From NCBI GenBank assembly GCA_041300525.1, contig JBGLNJ010000001.1:2976001-3040000 (forward strand): a stretch of 64,000 bases of DNA, given 5' to 3'. The notes under the pieces were generated by a model. The model saw only the letters and a program-made list of their open reading frames with translations. It had not been told where the DNA came from and did no database searches. Positions within the stretch are counted from its first letter, which is position 1. Each line of letters opens with the position of its first letter. A program made the position numbers and the translations under genes. Source of the stretch: JBGLNJ01 sp041300525 (GTDB lineage: Bacteria; Chloroflexota; Anaerolineae; Fen-1058). Below, piece after piece: positions 8,232 to 16,933 of the stretch.

Positions 8232-10664
8232 ATGAAGAAACATACCTGGGCATATCTAGTCGCCGTCCTGCTGGTGGGATTGTTTTTCGCGCAGGCGGTC
8301 AGCAATCTTGCCGCGCAGTCGCCTGTCGTGGACGAGCCATCGCACATCGCGCGAGCGATGGCTTACTGGCGTGTGGGTGACTTGCGCTTGCAGATCGGTC
8401 ACCCGCCGCTCATTCACGCGCTGGCCGGGTTGCCGCTGCTGCTTGAGCCGGGCGTGCCGCAATTGACGCGCCTGCCGGGCTGGCAGCCCCTTGAACGCGA
8501 AAAGCTCAACGGGCATGCGCTGTGGGACGAGGGCCGGCCCACGGATCGTATCGTGTTCCTGGCGCGCTGGCCGGTGTTGATGCTGGCGCTGCTGCTCGGC
8601 GCCTTGATCTTTCGCTGGGCGGGCGAGCGATTGGGTATTCGCGCGGCCATTGCGGCGTTGTTCCTCTTTGCGTTCGATCCGAACTTGCTCGCGCACGCTG
8701 TGTTGATCACGACCGACCTCGGCGTGACGTTTTTCGTCCTGTTGGCCGTCTATTCGTTCGACCGGTGGGCGCGGCGACCGTCGCGCACCTGGCTGGTCAT
8801 CTGCGGCGTTACGTTCGGCCTGGCGATGGCGGCCAAGTTCACGGCGGTGATCCTCGTGCCGGTGCTGATTGTGCTGGCGCTTGTGATGGGTTGGCGCACT
8901 CGACGGATGCTGCCGACGCTTGCGGCATTGACGGCAATCTTCGTCATCGGCGCGATGGTGGTGTGGGCGGTCTATCGCTTTGAGGTCGGCACGTTCCAGC
9001 CGTTGCCGGTCAACATCCCTGCGTCCAGGTTTCTGGATGGGCTGTTGCGCGTCAAGGAGCGCGACGACGAGGGACGCATGGCGTTCCTGCTCGGCCAGAT
9101 GTCGCCGCGCGGGTGGTGGTATTACTTTCCGGTCGCGTTTGCGGTCAAGACGCCGTTGCCGACGTTGCTCTTGCTCGGCGTGGCGCTCATCGGTGGAGGC
9201 GTTTCCGCTTATCGCCTGACGAGGCAGAGAAACTGGGATGAACTCTGGGGACGGGTATGGGCTGCGCTGGTGTTGCTGCTCTTGCCGGCGGCGTATTTTG
9301 CCGTGAGCATGAAGAGCACGCAGAATCTCGGCTATCGGTACATGCTTCCCGTGTTGCCGTTTCTCTTTGTCTGGATATCAGAGATTGGAAATTGGACGCG
9401 AAGCGTGGAGATTGGGCGTTGCGCCACCTTGTCACCTTGTCACCTTGTCACCTTGTCATCTTGTCTCCTTGTCTCTGTACTTTTTGCGTGGTATATGGCG
9501 GGTACGGCGGTCGTATTTCCATGTCACCTGGCGTATTTCAACGAGATCGCCGGTGGGCCGGACAATGGTTACAAGCTCTTGGTTGACTCGAATCTGGATT
9601 GGGGGCAAGACGTCAAGCGATTAAAGACTTGGCTGGACGCGCACCAGATCGGCGAGGTGCGTCTGTCCGCTTCCAGCGGCAGCTTGCCGGAGCGATACGG
9701 CATCCGGGCGTTGCCCTTGCCGGGGACGTACCAGTCAACCGACGAATATGGCTTTCGGCGTTTTGCGCCGGAACCTGGCGTGTATGTCATCAGCGCGTCG
9801 AACTGGCAGGGCTTGCGCTTTCACAATCCCGACACATTCGACTGGTTCCGCCATCAAAAGCCGGTGGCGCGCATCGGCCACTCATTGTTTGTGTACGAGG
9901 TTCGCCCTGCGCCCGCGGTGGAAAACTGGGTTGCGGTCTGCTATGCGCCGGATGGCCCCCTTAACGGCGATGAACTGGTGGCGGGGTTCGGTCGCGCGGA
10001 CATGCGCCAAATCTATTTTGATTGCCGCAATGCCTGGGTGTATGTGCACGACGGTCAAGGATCCCCTCTAGGGAATGGGCCGGGCTACTACGTGATCCCG
10101 GTGCGCGGCGATCCGACGATTGCTCAAGAGATGCTGTTGGGCCGCGCGACGGCGATCTATCACGACCGGGGCGACCCCGTCATGCCAAAGGACAACCCGG
10201 GCTTTACGCTGTATCGGTGGGATGGCGCAGCCGAGGTCAGCGCAAAGCTGGCGGGGCTTGTCACGCCGCCCGGCGGCGTGTTTGACTTTGGCACGGCGTC
10301 GCTCGTCGGCTACGAGTTGGGGCAAGGGCCGTTCGAGCCTGGCAGCACGATCTCGCTGACGGTGTGGTGGCGCGCCAATGGGTCGGGCGAGGTCACGCTT
10401 TCGGCCTATGCGCATGTGATGAGTGGGGAGCAGTTGGTGGCAACCAGTGATGGTCTGGGCGTCCCGGCGCAAATGTGGCAACCGGGTGACGTGATCGTTC
10501 GACGACATTTGCTCAAGCTACCGGGCGATTTGGCATCCGGAGATTATACACTTCACGTTGGGTTGTACCTCGCGCCGGACGGCCCGCGCTTGCCGCTCCG
10601 GGTCAATGGGCAGCCCGGCGATGAGCATCCGCTGCTGATTAGATTGCAGGTGGTGAGCAAATGA
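8232..10664 (+). CDS. GT39/ArnT-like membrane glycosyltransferase with C-terminal beta domain
   Basis: An 810-residue protein. An N-terminal hydrophobic helix is followed by DEPSHIARAMAYWRVGDLRL, the acidic periplasmic-loop signature of GT-C enzymes that use polyprenyl-phosphate sugars. About ten membrane helices follow to residue 440, then a large soluble part with a terminal domain like that of the preceding gene. Members transfer sugars or mannose to proteins or lipids outside the inner membrane; the acceptor is unknown. A run of 8-bp repeats (9425-9474) codes an odd Cys/Leu-rich insertion near residues 390-420. The end is followed by an intrinsic terminator. Confidence 0.8.
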   Translation: MKKHTWAYLVAVLLVGLFFAQAVSNLAAQSPVVDEPSHIARAMAYWRVGDLRLQIGHPPLIHALAGLPLLLEPGVPQLTRLPGWQPLEREKLNGHALWDEGRPTDRIVFLARWPVLMLALLLGALIFRWAGERLGIRAAIAALFLFAFDPNLLAHAVLITTDLGVTFFVLLAVYSFDRWARRPSRTWLVICGVTFGLAMAAKFTAVILVPVLIVLALVMGWRTRRMLPTLAALTAIFVIGAMVVWAVYRFEVGTFQPLPVNIPASRFLDGLLRVKERDDEGRMAFLLGQMSPRGWWYYFPVAFAVKTPLPTLLLLGVALIGGGVSAYRLTRQRNWDELWGRVWAALVLLLLPAAYFAVSMKSTQNLGYRYMLPVLPFLFVWISEIGNWTRSVEIGRCATLSPCHLVTLSSCLLVSVLFAWYMAGTAVVFPCHLAYFNEIAGGPDNGYKLLVDSNLDWGQDVKRLKTWLDAHQIGEVRLSASSGSLPERYGIRALPLPGTYQSTDEYGFRRFAPEPGVYVISASNWQGLRFHNPDTFDWFRHQKPVARIGHSLFVYEVRPAPAVENWVAVCYAPDGPLNGDELVAGFGRADMRQIYFDCRNAWVYVHDGQGSPLGNGPGYYVIPVRGDPTIAQEMLLGRATAIYHDRGDPVMPKDNPGFTLYRWDGAAEVSAKLAGLVTPPGGVFDFGTASLVGYELGQGPFEPGSTISLTVWWRANGSGEVTLSAYAHVMSGEQLVATSDGLGVPAQMWQPGDVIVRRHLLKLPGDLASGDYTLHVGLYLAPDGPRLPLRVNGQPGDEHPLLIRLQVVSK
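9425..9474 (+). repeat. tandem 8-bp repeat inside the GT-C gene
   Basis: The unit CACCTTGT is repeated four times almost perfectly and then as CATCTTGT, CTCCTTGT and CTCTGT. The unit is not a multiple of three, so a change of copy number would shift the frame. It sits just after an imperfect GATTGGAAATTGG stretch (9386-9400) and codes Ser/Pro/Cys/His/Leu residues inside a membrane region. Confidence 0.9.
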
Positions 10665-10714
10665 AAAGCTGTCCGGCTTCTCGCAAAAGCCGGGCATCTG
10701 GACAATGGAAACAA

Positions 10715-10745
10715 AAACGCCCTCGTGAGAGGGCGTTTCCTTTTC
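10715..10745. terminator. bidirectional intrinsic terminator
   Basis: Stem AAACGCCCTC / GAGGGCGTTT (10715-10724 with 10729-10738), loop GTGA, A-run on the left and T-rich sequence on the right. It lies between the plus-strand glycosyltransferase and the minus-strand tRNA-Gln and can end both transcripts. Confidence 0.85.
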
Positions 10746-10751
10746 CGCTTG

Positions 10752-10822
10752 CTGGGGGACGAGGATTCGAACCTCGGTACTGTAATCCAGAGTCACATGT
10801 CCTACCACTAGACGATCCCCCA
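10752..10822 (-). tRNA. tRNA-Gln (anticodon CTG)
   Basis: On the minus strand a full cloverleaf folds. The acceptor stem is TGGGGGA with TCCCCCA, the D arm GTC...GGAC, the anticodon stem TGTGA / TTACA with loop CTCTGGA, and the T arm CGAGG TTCGAAT CCTCG. The anticodon at loop positions 3-5 is CTG, reading CAG (glutamine), and the whole gene closely resembles bacterial tRNA-Gln. The discriminator base is G and no CCA is encoded. Confidence 0.95.
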
Positions 10823-10863
10823 CTGGCGGCGTAATCTTACCGCAGTTTCGGAGACTCGTCAAG

Positions 10864-10890
10864 GTTGGGCAAGATGCCATCTTGCCCAAC
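10864..10890. repeat. 27-nt perfect palindrome (REP-like)
   Basis: GTTGGGCAAGATG, one central base, then its exact reverse complement. It lies between tRNA-Gln and the Hsp20 gene, with a second hairpin (arms GCCCCACGC / GCGTGGGGC, near 10902-10927) next to it that may end hsp20 transcription. The style matches the palindrome near 12115-12137. Confidence 0.75.
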
Positions 10891-10962
10891 ACGAAATGGA
10901 CAGCCCCACGCACACCTGGCGTGGGGCCGCAGCTTCGCCTTCCCTCGCAAGGTTCTGATGCC

Positions 10963-11403
10963 CTACTTTTTGGCTTCGACCTTGATGACCTTGGGGCGTG
11001 CGGCTTCGGACTTGGGAAGCGTGATCGTCAGCACGCCATTCTCGAACGTCGCCTCGACCTTATCGGCGTCCACCGGCACATTGATGGTCAACGCGCGGGT
11101 GAACTTGCCGTAGGGCCGCTCCTGGAAAATATAGTCCACGTTCTCCATCGGGGCTTTGAACTCGCCGTTAATGGACAGCGTGTCGTTTTCCAGAGTGATT
11201 TCAACTTCGTCGGGCTTGAGGCCGGGCACGTTGGCTGTGATCACGACTTCGCTGGGCGTGGTGTACACATCCAACGGCAGGCGAAACTCGCGCTCGCGGC
11301 GTCCCGCAAAAGGCTGCGCCCAGTTGTCTTCCATCATCCGATCCATTGCGTCGCTCAAGCGCACCAATTCGCGCGCTGGACTCCATCGAATAATCGCTGG
11401 CAT
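10963..11403 (-). CDS. Hsp20/alpha-crystallin small heat-shock protein
   Basis: A 146-residue holdase chaperone of the cytoplasm. The alpha-crystallin domain spans about residues 45-135, with LDVYTTPSEVVITANVPGL at its start and the conserved ENGVLTITLPK near the end. The C-terminus lacks a clear IxI motif. The ATG at 11403 has GAAAGGAG upstream. It lies 30 bp downstream of a second Hsp20 gene on the same strand, so the two are probably one operon. Confidence 0.95.
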   Translation of the reverse strand: MPAIIRWSPARELVRLSDAMDRMMEDNWAQPFAGRREREFRLPLDVYTTPSEVVITANVPGLKPDEVEITLENDTLSINGEFKAPMENVDYIFQERPYGKFTRALTINVPVDADKVEATFENGVLTITLPKSEAARPKVIKVEAKK

Positions 11404-11433
11404 GGTTTTGCTCCTTTCAAGTGAACTGAATGT

Positions 11434-11883
11434 TTACTTGGCTTTGACGGTGATACTCTTGGGTTTGACGGCCTCGGCCTTGGGCAGGCGCAGCGTCAGC
11501 ACGCCGTGCTCGAACTCGGCTTTGGCTTTGTCGGCATTAACTTGCGTGGGCAAGCTGAACTCGCGGCGGAACTGTCCATAGCGGCGTTCCTGGCGCAGAT
11601 AGTTGCCCTCTTCGATCTTTTCCTCTTCCTTCAACTCGCCCTGGATCGTGAGAATGTCGCCGGTCACCGAGATGTTGATGTCGTCCGGCTTGACGCCGGG
11701 GATAGCGGCATTCACGACGATGTCGTCTTTGGTCTGGTACATGTCTACGGCAGGCCCTTCGATCCCAAACGAAGGAAAGGCGCTGCTGGGCCGGACAAAG
11801 CTCCCGGCGAACAGCCGATCCATGGCTTCTCGCAGCGTCACCAAGTCATGGAACGGTTCCCATCTTTGCAGTTCGTCAGCCAT
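11434..11883 (-). CDS. Hsp20/alpha-crystallin small heat-shock protein
   Basis: A 149-residue small heat-shock protein, first gene of the hsp20 pair. Its domain carries VDMYQTKDDIVVNAAIPGVK, then EFEHGVLTLRLPKAEAVKPK. The start is set at the ATG preceded by AGGAGGTAAAA (MADELQRWEPFHDL), not at the in-frame codon 42 bases upstream. The paralogs differ mainly in the N-terminal arm, which usually decides oligomer type. AT-rich sequence upstream (11925-12000) could hold the promoter; no CIRCE element is visible. Confidence 0.95.
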   Translation of the reverse strand: MADELQRWEPFHDLVTLREAMDRLFAGSFVRPSSAFPSFGIEGPAVDMYQTKDDIVVNAAIPGVKPDDINISVTGDILTIQGELKEEEKIEEGNYLRQERRYGQFRREFSLPTQVNADKAKAEFEHGVLTLRLPKAEAVKPKSITVKAK

Positions 11884-12001
11884 TTTTACCTCCTGTGAGT
11901 GCCGGGGCGGCATGACGCGAATCACGCCGCTCCTGATATTGTCGTTTACGTGTATGACTATATCACAGTTATATTAGAAAAACATCAGCGGTTTGTTAGA
12001 G

Positions 12002-12244
12002 ATGTATTAGAGAATGTGGCTGTCAAGTTCAAGTGTTCCATGCCAGCCCAACCACAGCAGATGTACTTGCCGCTGGTTCTGCGATAGCTCAACAAAAAAC
12101 GCTCTGGACGTTTTGCAGGACAAGTTGCCAACTTGTCCTACGTGCTCTGCCGACGAGCCAAAGAAAGCGGCACAGGCAAACCAGGCCTGTGCCGCCATTG
12201 GTCGTGCGCAAGTAGGGGCGACCCTCGCGGTCGCCCCCCTTGAA
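12002..12244. repeat. intergenic hairpin cluster
   Basis: No gene is visible. The stretch holds a palindrome with arms AGGACAAGTTG / CAACTTGTCCT (about 12115-12137), a pair GGCACAGGC / GCCTGTGCC (about 12169-12193), and a hairpin with arms GGGGCGACC / GGTCGCCCC (about 12216-12238). The first is built like the palindrome at 10864-10890. They look like dispersed REP-type elements. Confidence 0.7.
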
Positions 12245-12961
12245 CTAGTTTCGTCGCCGGAACCCACCCAGCAGGAAGACATAGTAAAGCAGCGTGGAGA
12301 GCGCCTGGGCGGCGGCCGCCACATAGGTCAGCGCGGCAGCGTCCAGCACCGATCGGACGCCGTTCATCTCGTCGTCGCTATAGATCAGTCCGGCGTTGGT
12401 GAGCATGGCGCGTGCTCTGGCGCTAGCATTGAACTCGACGGGCAACGTGGCGAACGCAAAGACCAACGCTCCTGCAAAGAACAGCACGCCGAGCCACGCG
12501 ATCTGGTAGCCGAACGACGAGCGATAGTACGCCGCCAGGAACCACCCGATGAAGAACAGGATCGGCCCCAGCCACGATCCAATCCGCACCCCTGGCACGA
12601 TGGCGGTGCGCAGCTTGAGCGGCACGTACGCTTCCGCGTCCTGCACCGCGTGTCCGATCTCGTGCGCCACGACCGCCAGGGCCGCGACCGAGTTCGAGTT
12701 TGCCACGTCGGATGAAAGGCGCATCTTTTGAGTGCGAGGGTCGTAATGGTCGGTGAGGCTGCCCGGCGTGCCCTCGATGCCGATATGGCCCAAGTTGTTG
12801 GCGCGCAGCAACATCTTGGCCGCATCCAACCCGGTCAGGCCGCGCGCGTTGCGGACGCGCAGCCACTTGTTGTACGCGCTTTTCACGCGCCACTGGGCAT
12901 AGAATGCCAGGATCAACGCGGGCAGCGCAAAGATAAGATAGGTCGGATTCAAAAAGAACAT
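12245..12961 (-). CDS. YugP-family neutral zinc metallopeptidase (Zn_peptidase_2)
   Basis: A 238-residue membrane protease-like protein. The N-terminus MFFLNPTYLIFALPALI is the usual membrane start of this family, DHYDPRTQKMRLS follows, and HEIGHAVQDAE is the zinc-binding HExxH motif. Three more hydrophobic segments and LPVEFNASARA come after. I place the start at the ATG at 12961; the extra N-terminal codons upstream in the same frame belong to the plus-strand carboxylase gene read backwards. The protein is complete, and the join lies only a few bases before its start codon. Confidence 0.85.
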   Translation of the reverse strand: MFFLNPTYLIFALPALILAFYAQWRVKSAYNKWLRVRNARGLTGLDAAKMLLRANNLGHIGIEGTPGSLTDHYDPRTQKMRLSSDVANSNSVAALAVVAHEIGHAVQDAEAYVPLKLRTAIVPGVRIGSWLGPILFFIGWFLAAYYRSSFGYQIAWLGVLFFAGALVFAFATLPVEFNASARARAMLTNAGLIYSDDEMNGVRSVLDAAALTYVAAAAQALSTLLYYVFLLGGFRRRN

Positions 12962-12968
12962 TCTCAAC

Positions 12969-14156
12969 GCGCCCGTCATCGGGCTGAACGATTCGGGCGG
13001 GGCGCGCATCCAGGAAGGCGTGGTCTCGCTGGGCGCTTATGCTGACATTTTCCTGCGCAACACGCTGGCCTCCGGCGTCGTACCGCAAATTTCCGCCGTC
13101 ATGGGGCCGTGCGCGGGCGGCGCGGTCTATAGCCCGGCGTTGACCGATTTTGTTTTCATGGTCAAGAATACCAGCCACATGTTCATCACCGGGCCGGACG
13201 TGGTCAAGTCCGTGACGCGCGAAGAGGTGACGTTCGAAGAGTTGGGCGGCGGGACAACGCACGCTACCCGGAGCGGCGTCTGTCACGTGCTGGCCCAGGA
13301 CGAAAACGAGGCGCTGGATTCGATTCGCCTCTTGATGAGTTACCTGCCCTCGAACAACATGGAAGACCCGCCGTGCGTAGACACGGGCGACGATCCGCAG
13401 CGCATGGACGAGCGGCTGGATACCAGCGTGCCCGATGAACCTAACCGGCCTTACGACATCAAAGACATCATTCACATGATCGTGGACAACGGCGAGTTCT
13501 TTGAGATTCACGAGCGCTACGCCCAAAACATCGTCGTGGGATTCGCCCGGTTGGGTGGACACACGGTGGGCATTGTGGCCAATCAACCCGCCGTCCTGGC
13601 CGGCGTGCTGGACATCAACTCGTCGCGCAAGGGCGCGCGCTTTGTGCGGTTCTGCGATTGCTTCAATATCCCCATCGTCACGTTTGAGGACGTGCCCGGT
13701 TTCTTGCCCGGCGTGGATCAAGAACACGGCGGCATCATCGTCCAGGGGGCCAAGCTGCTGTACGCCTTTTGCGAAGCGACCGTGCCCAAGCTCACCGTCA
13801 TCACGCGCAAAGCCTACGGCGGCGCGTACGACGTGATGAGCAGCAAGCACATTCGGGGCGACTATAACGTGGCCTGGCCGTCCGCCGAAATCGCCGTGAT
13901 GGGGCCGGACGGCGCGGTCAATATTGTCTTCCGCAAAGAAATCGCCGAGGCAGCCGACCCCGCCGCCAAGCGCGCCGAGTTGATCGAAATGTACCGCGAA
14001 AAGTTTGCCAACCCGTACGTGGCGGCAGCGCGCGGCTACGTGGACGACGTGATCGTTCCGCGCGAAACACGCCCGCGCTTGATCGAGGCGCTGCGCATGC
14101 TGCAAAACAAGCGGGACAGCAACCCGCCCAAAAAGCACGGAAATATCCCGTTGTGA
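12969..14156 (+). pseudogene. acyl-CoA carboxylase carboxyltransferase (12S/PccB-MmdA type), N-terminus missing
   Basis: The frame begins APVIGLNDSGGARIQEGVVS, an interior signature of biotin-dependent carboxyltransferase beta subunits, and continues with IFLRNTLASGVVPQISAVMG and, in the second half, AYGGAYDVMSSKHIRGD. It ends at TGA 14156. Roughly the first 120-150 residues are absent because of the join near 12965. It moves the carboxyl group between biotin and propionyl/methylmalonyl-CoA. With the 5S-like and biotin-carrier genes downstream it would form a transcarboxylase or methylmalonyl-CoA/oxaloacetate decarboxylase-type complex. Confidence 0.9.
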
Positions 14157-14177
14157 TGTGGTCACAAGGAGCATCGC

Positions 14178-14510
14178 ATGTCTAGCGAAACTGGCATTGA
14201 CGAACTGGCCGCTGTCTTGACCGAACCCTACGTCCATCTGGAATTGGGCCGGGTCAACGATCACGCCGTTTATCTCGTGCGCTTCAAAGGCGACTATGTC
14301 TTTCATCACCACACGAGGGACGAAATGTACCTGGTGCTGGATGGCGAGGCCGAGATTCAATTTCCCAATCAGCCGCCGCTCGTGCTCAAGAAGAACGAGA
14401 GCGCCGTGGTGCGCGCTTACACGACCCACAGCCCCGGTTCCGAACCAGGGGCGCTGGTGCTGATGTTCAAGCCCATAGACATGTTTGCGACACAACCCGA
14501 AACGGAATGA
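14178..14510 (+). CDS. small cupin-domain protein
   Basis: A 110-residue single-domain cupin. The motif FHHHTRDEMYLVLDGEAEIQ gives the metal-binding His/Glu set, and THSPGSEPGALVLMFKP closes the barrel. Start ATG at 14178 with AAGGAGCATCGC upstream; only 21 bp separate it from the carboxyltransferase and 9 bp from the next gene, so it sits inside the carboxyl-transfer operon. Its role there is unknown; a sensor or a metal-dependent isomerase is possible. Confidence 0.8.
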   Translation: MSSETGIDELAAVLTEPYVHLELGRVNDHAVYLVRFKGDYVFHHHTRDEMYLVLDGEAEIQFPNQPPLVLKKNESAVVRAYTTHSPGSEPGALVLMFKPIDMFATQPETE

Positions 14511-14519
14511 GGCGATGAG

Positions 14520-16016
14520 ATGAACAAGAACCCCGTGATGATTTGCGAAACGCTCCTGCGCGACGCGCACCAATCGCTGCTCGCCACGCGCATGAGAACG
14601 CAAGATATGTTGTGCGTCGCTTCGCAGATGGACAAGATCGGCTACTGGTCGGTGGAGATGTGGGGCGGCGCGACGTTCGACAGCGCCATGCGCTTTTTGG
14701 GCGAAGACCCGTGGGAACGTATCCGCACGCTGCGGCGTGAGATGCCCAACACGCGCTTCCAGATGCTCCTGCGCGGCCAGAACATCGTCGGCTACAAGCA
14801 TTACCCGGACGACATTCTCGAACATTTCATCATCGCCGCCAAACGCAACGGCATTGACGTGTTCCGCATCTTTGATGCGCTGAACGACATCCGCAACATG
14901 GAATATGCCATGCAGATTGTCAAGCGTGAAGGCGGGCACGTTCAGGCGGCCATCAGTTACACCATCAGCCCGGTGCACGATATCCCCGCCTTTGTCCAGA
15001 TGGGACGCGAGCTGGCCGACCGGGGCGCGGACTCGATTTGCATCAAAGACATGGCGGGGTTGATCTCGCCCTACGCGGCCTATGAGCTGGTCGCGGCGCT
15101 CAAGAAAGAGGTGGGGCTGCCGGTGCAATTGCACACGCACTATACCAGCGGCATGGGCACGGCGGCTCTGCTCAAAGCGGCGGAGGCCGGCGTGGACGTG
15201 ATAGATACGGCGATCTCGTCGCTCTCGCTTTCGACTTCGCAGCCGCCCACCGAAACGCTCGTGGCCTGCCTCAAAGGCACTGAGCGCGACACCTTGCTCG
15301 ACCTGAACGCGCTGGCCGATATCTCGCGCTGCATGACGGACGTCCGCGTAAAGTACGCCAGCTTTGAAGCCGGCATCAACGCGGTGGATGTGAACGTGCT
15401 GCAATTCCAGGTGCCAGGCGGGATGCTTTCTAACTTGGTCAGCCAACTGCGCCAACAGGGCGCGATGGATCGCTATTACGACGTGCTGGACGAAGTCCCG
15501 CGCGTGCGCGCCGAGCTGGGCTATCCGCCGCTCGTCACGCCCTCCAGCCAGATCGTGGGCACGCAGGCCACACTCAACGTGATGGTGGGAGAACGCTACA
15601 AGGTGATCCCCGAAGAAGTCAAGCAATACGTCCGCGGCTATTACGGCAAGCCGCCCGCGCCGATTGATCCGGAGGTGCAGCGCAAAGCGATTGGCGACGA
15701 ACAGCCCATCACCTGCCGCCCCGCCGACATGCTCAGCCCCGGCTGGGAAAAGGCCAAGGCCGAAATCGGCGACCTGGCGAAATCGGAAGAGGACGTTCTT
15801 TCTTACGCGCTGTTCCCGCAGATCGCGCGCCCATTCCTGGAGCGGCGAGCCAAGGGGTTGGGCGGCAAAGAGGAATTCGCGGCGGCCATTGCGGCGATGT
15901 TGTTCCAACAAGCCGAGGCCAAAGCCAGCAGAGCAAAAGCGGCCACCGCGCCGGTGGCTGCAACGTCGCCGTGGAAAATGGCCGGTCGAGCCGGCATGGG
16001 CCGGGGAGGCTGGTAA
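14520..16016 (+). CDS. pyruvate/oxaloacetate carboxyltransferase (5S / PycB / OadA-like subunit)
   Basis: A 498-residue protein. ICETLLRDAHQSLLATRMRT is the HMGL-like TIM-barrel start with the conserved RDxHQS. GYWSVEMWGGATFDSAMRFL, the metal-ligand motif QLHTHYTSGMG and the carboxylated-lysine region CIKDMAGL are intact. The C-terminal PYC_OADA domain runs to about residue 460, followed by an Ala-rich linker without a biotin domain. It moves CO2 between pyruvate/oxaloacetate and biotin. The separate biotin carrier starts in its stop codon, as in Propionibacterium-type transcarboxylase. Confidence 0.9.
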   Translation: MNKNPVMICETLLRDAHQSLLATRMRTQDMLCVASQMDKIGYWSVEMWGGATFDSAMRFLGEDPWERIRTLRREMPNTRFQMLLRGQNIVGYKHYPDDILEHFIIAAKRNGIDVFRIFDALNDIRNMEYAMQIVKREGGHVQAAISYTISPVHDIPAFVQMGRELADRGADSICIKDMAGLISPYAAYELVAALKKEVGLPVQLHTHYTSGMGTAALLKAAEAGVDVIDTAISSLSLSTSQPPTETLVACLKGTERDTLLDLNALADISRCMTDVRVKYASFEAGINAVDVNVLQFQVPGGMLSNLVSQLRQQGAMDRYYDVLDEVPRVRAELGYPPLVTPSSQIVGTQATLNVMVGERYKVIPEEVKQYVRGYYGKPPAPIDPEVQRKAIGDEQPITCRPADMLSPGWEKAKAEIGDLAKSEEDVLSYALFPQIARPFLERRAKGLGGKEEFAAAIAAMLFQQAEAKASRAKAATAPVAATSPWKMAGRAGMGRGGW

Positions 16017-16492
16017 TGGTCAACAAATTCAAACTCGTGCTGGAAGGCGTGCCTTACGAAATCGAGCGCAAGGGCGACCTGCTCCTGATCAATGGGCAGG
16101 AATTTCCCTGGTCCATCAACGGCGGCACAGTCAGCGTGGGCGGCAACGCGCACACGGTACAAGTGCAAGGCAATTCGGCCAGCGTGGACGGCATCGCCTA
16201 TCCGATTGAAGCGCAGGGGCTAGAGGAACCCAAGCCCGGCAGGGCGCGCAAAGCGGCGACGGCGGCCGCTGCCGACGAAGCGGGCGCGATCACCGCCATC
16301 ATGCCGGGCCTGGTCATCAAGATCAACAAGAAAGAAGGCGAGCGGGTTGAGGCAGGCGAGGTGGTCATCATCCTCGAAGCGATGAAGATGCAGAACGAAC
16401 TGCACGCCAAGCGCGCCGGCATCGTCAAGCAGATCAACGTCAAGCAGGGCGAATCGGTGGAGATGCGGCAGGTGTTGGCGGTGATAGAGTAG
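16016..16492 (+). CDS. biotin carboxyl carrier protein (1.3S-type subunit)
   Basis: A 158-residue protein with an N-terminal beta-rich arm, an Ala/Lys linker (residues 75-90) and a C-terminal biotinyl domain. The biotinylation motif EAMKM puts biotin on Lys124. The ATG overlaps the TAA of the 5S-like gene by one base, so translation is probably coupled. It carries CO2 between the 5S-type and 12S-type subunits. Its last 36 bases recur at 17325-17360 and, diverged, near 17707-17738. Confidence 0.92.
   Translation: MVNKFKLVLEGVPYEIERKGDLLLINGQEFPWSINGGTVSVGGNAHTVQVQGNSASVDGIAYPIEAQGLEEPKPGRARKAATAAAADEAGAITAIMPGLVIKINKKEGERVEAGEVVIILEAMKMQNELHAKRAGIVKQINVKQGESVEMRQVLAVIE
16456..16491 (+). repeat. 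biotin-carrier 3'-end repeat, copy 1 (in gene)
   Basis: The 36-bp end of the biotin-carrier gene (GAGATGCGGCAGGTGTTGGC at its core). The identical string stands at 17325-17360 without the rest of the gene, and a diverged form at 17707-17738. The DNA between copies 1 and 2 holds a two-gene unit on the other strand. Confidence 0.9.
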
Positions 16493-16545
16493 GTCACGTT
16501 TGGCACAGCCCCTGCGGGCAAACGTGACCAAGAGGCTATTGGGTT

Positions 16546-16926
16546 CTACCTCGGTGATGGAACCCACGCCAACGCGGGCGTTTGCCTGACAGTCGCCAAG
16601 GGGACGGAATAACGTACGCGTGGCGAGCGATAGGAGGTTGTCGCCAGCCATTCGTTGACGGGCGGAGAAGATAAAAGGCGCAAGACAGCCGACCGCAACT
16701 TTACGGGCCATCGCTCGACTTGCAGGCGAAACGTGCGCGGCCCGTACTTGTCTGGGCGGACCAGCTCGGAAAAGTTGTTGAAAATCAGGCTCACGGCTTG
16801 CCGATCCTTGACCCGCAAGTGCAGAACGATGTCTCGTGTGAGATTGACTGCGGCCGTTGCCTCGGTATCGGTAAAAAAGACTTGAAGAATGTCAGCATCC
16901 TCATGATAGTCGTAGGTCATTTCCAT
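16546..16926 (-). CDS. DUF2283-like protein
   Basis: A 126-residue protein starting MEMTYDYHEDADILQVFF, which matches the DUF2283 opening (Y-D-x-E-x-D-x-L-x-I/V). The second half (from about residue 70) is an unusual basic extension with no family match that I recognise. Start ATG at 16926 has GAGGTAGCT upstream. It begins 7 bp after the stop of the RNase-like gene, so the two form an operon reminiscent of toxin-antitoxin pairs in which DUF2283 is the small partner. That function is inference. Confidence 0.65.
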   Translation of the reverse strand: MEMTYDYHEDADILQVFFTDTEATAAVNLTRDIVLHLRVKDRQAVSLIFNNFSELVRPDKYGPRTFRLQVERWPVKLRSAVLRLLSSPPVNEWLATTSYRSPRVRYSVPLATVRQTPALAWVPSPR

Positions 16927-16933
16927 AGCTACC

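Noticed and set aside
9425..9474. A CRISPR array
   Set aside because: Units are 8 bp with no spacers and lie inside a coding frame.
12423..15911. A 1162-codon open frame on the minus strand opposite the transcarboxylase genes
   Set aside because: It mirrors strong coding sequence on the plus strand (GC-rich third positions keep the antisense frame open), is rich in His/Arg/Val/Ala, and has no recognisable domain.
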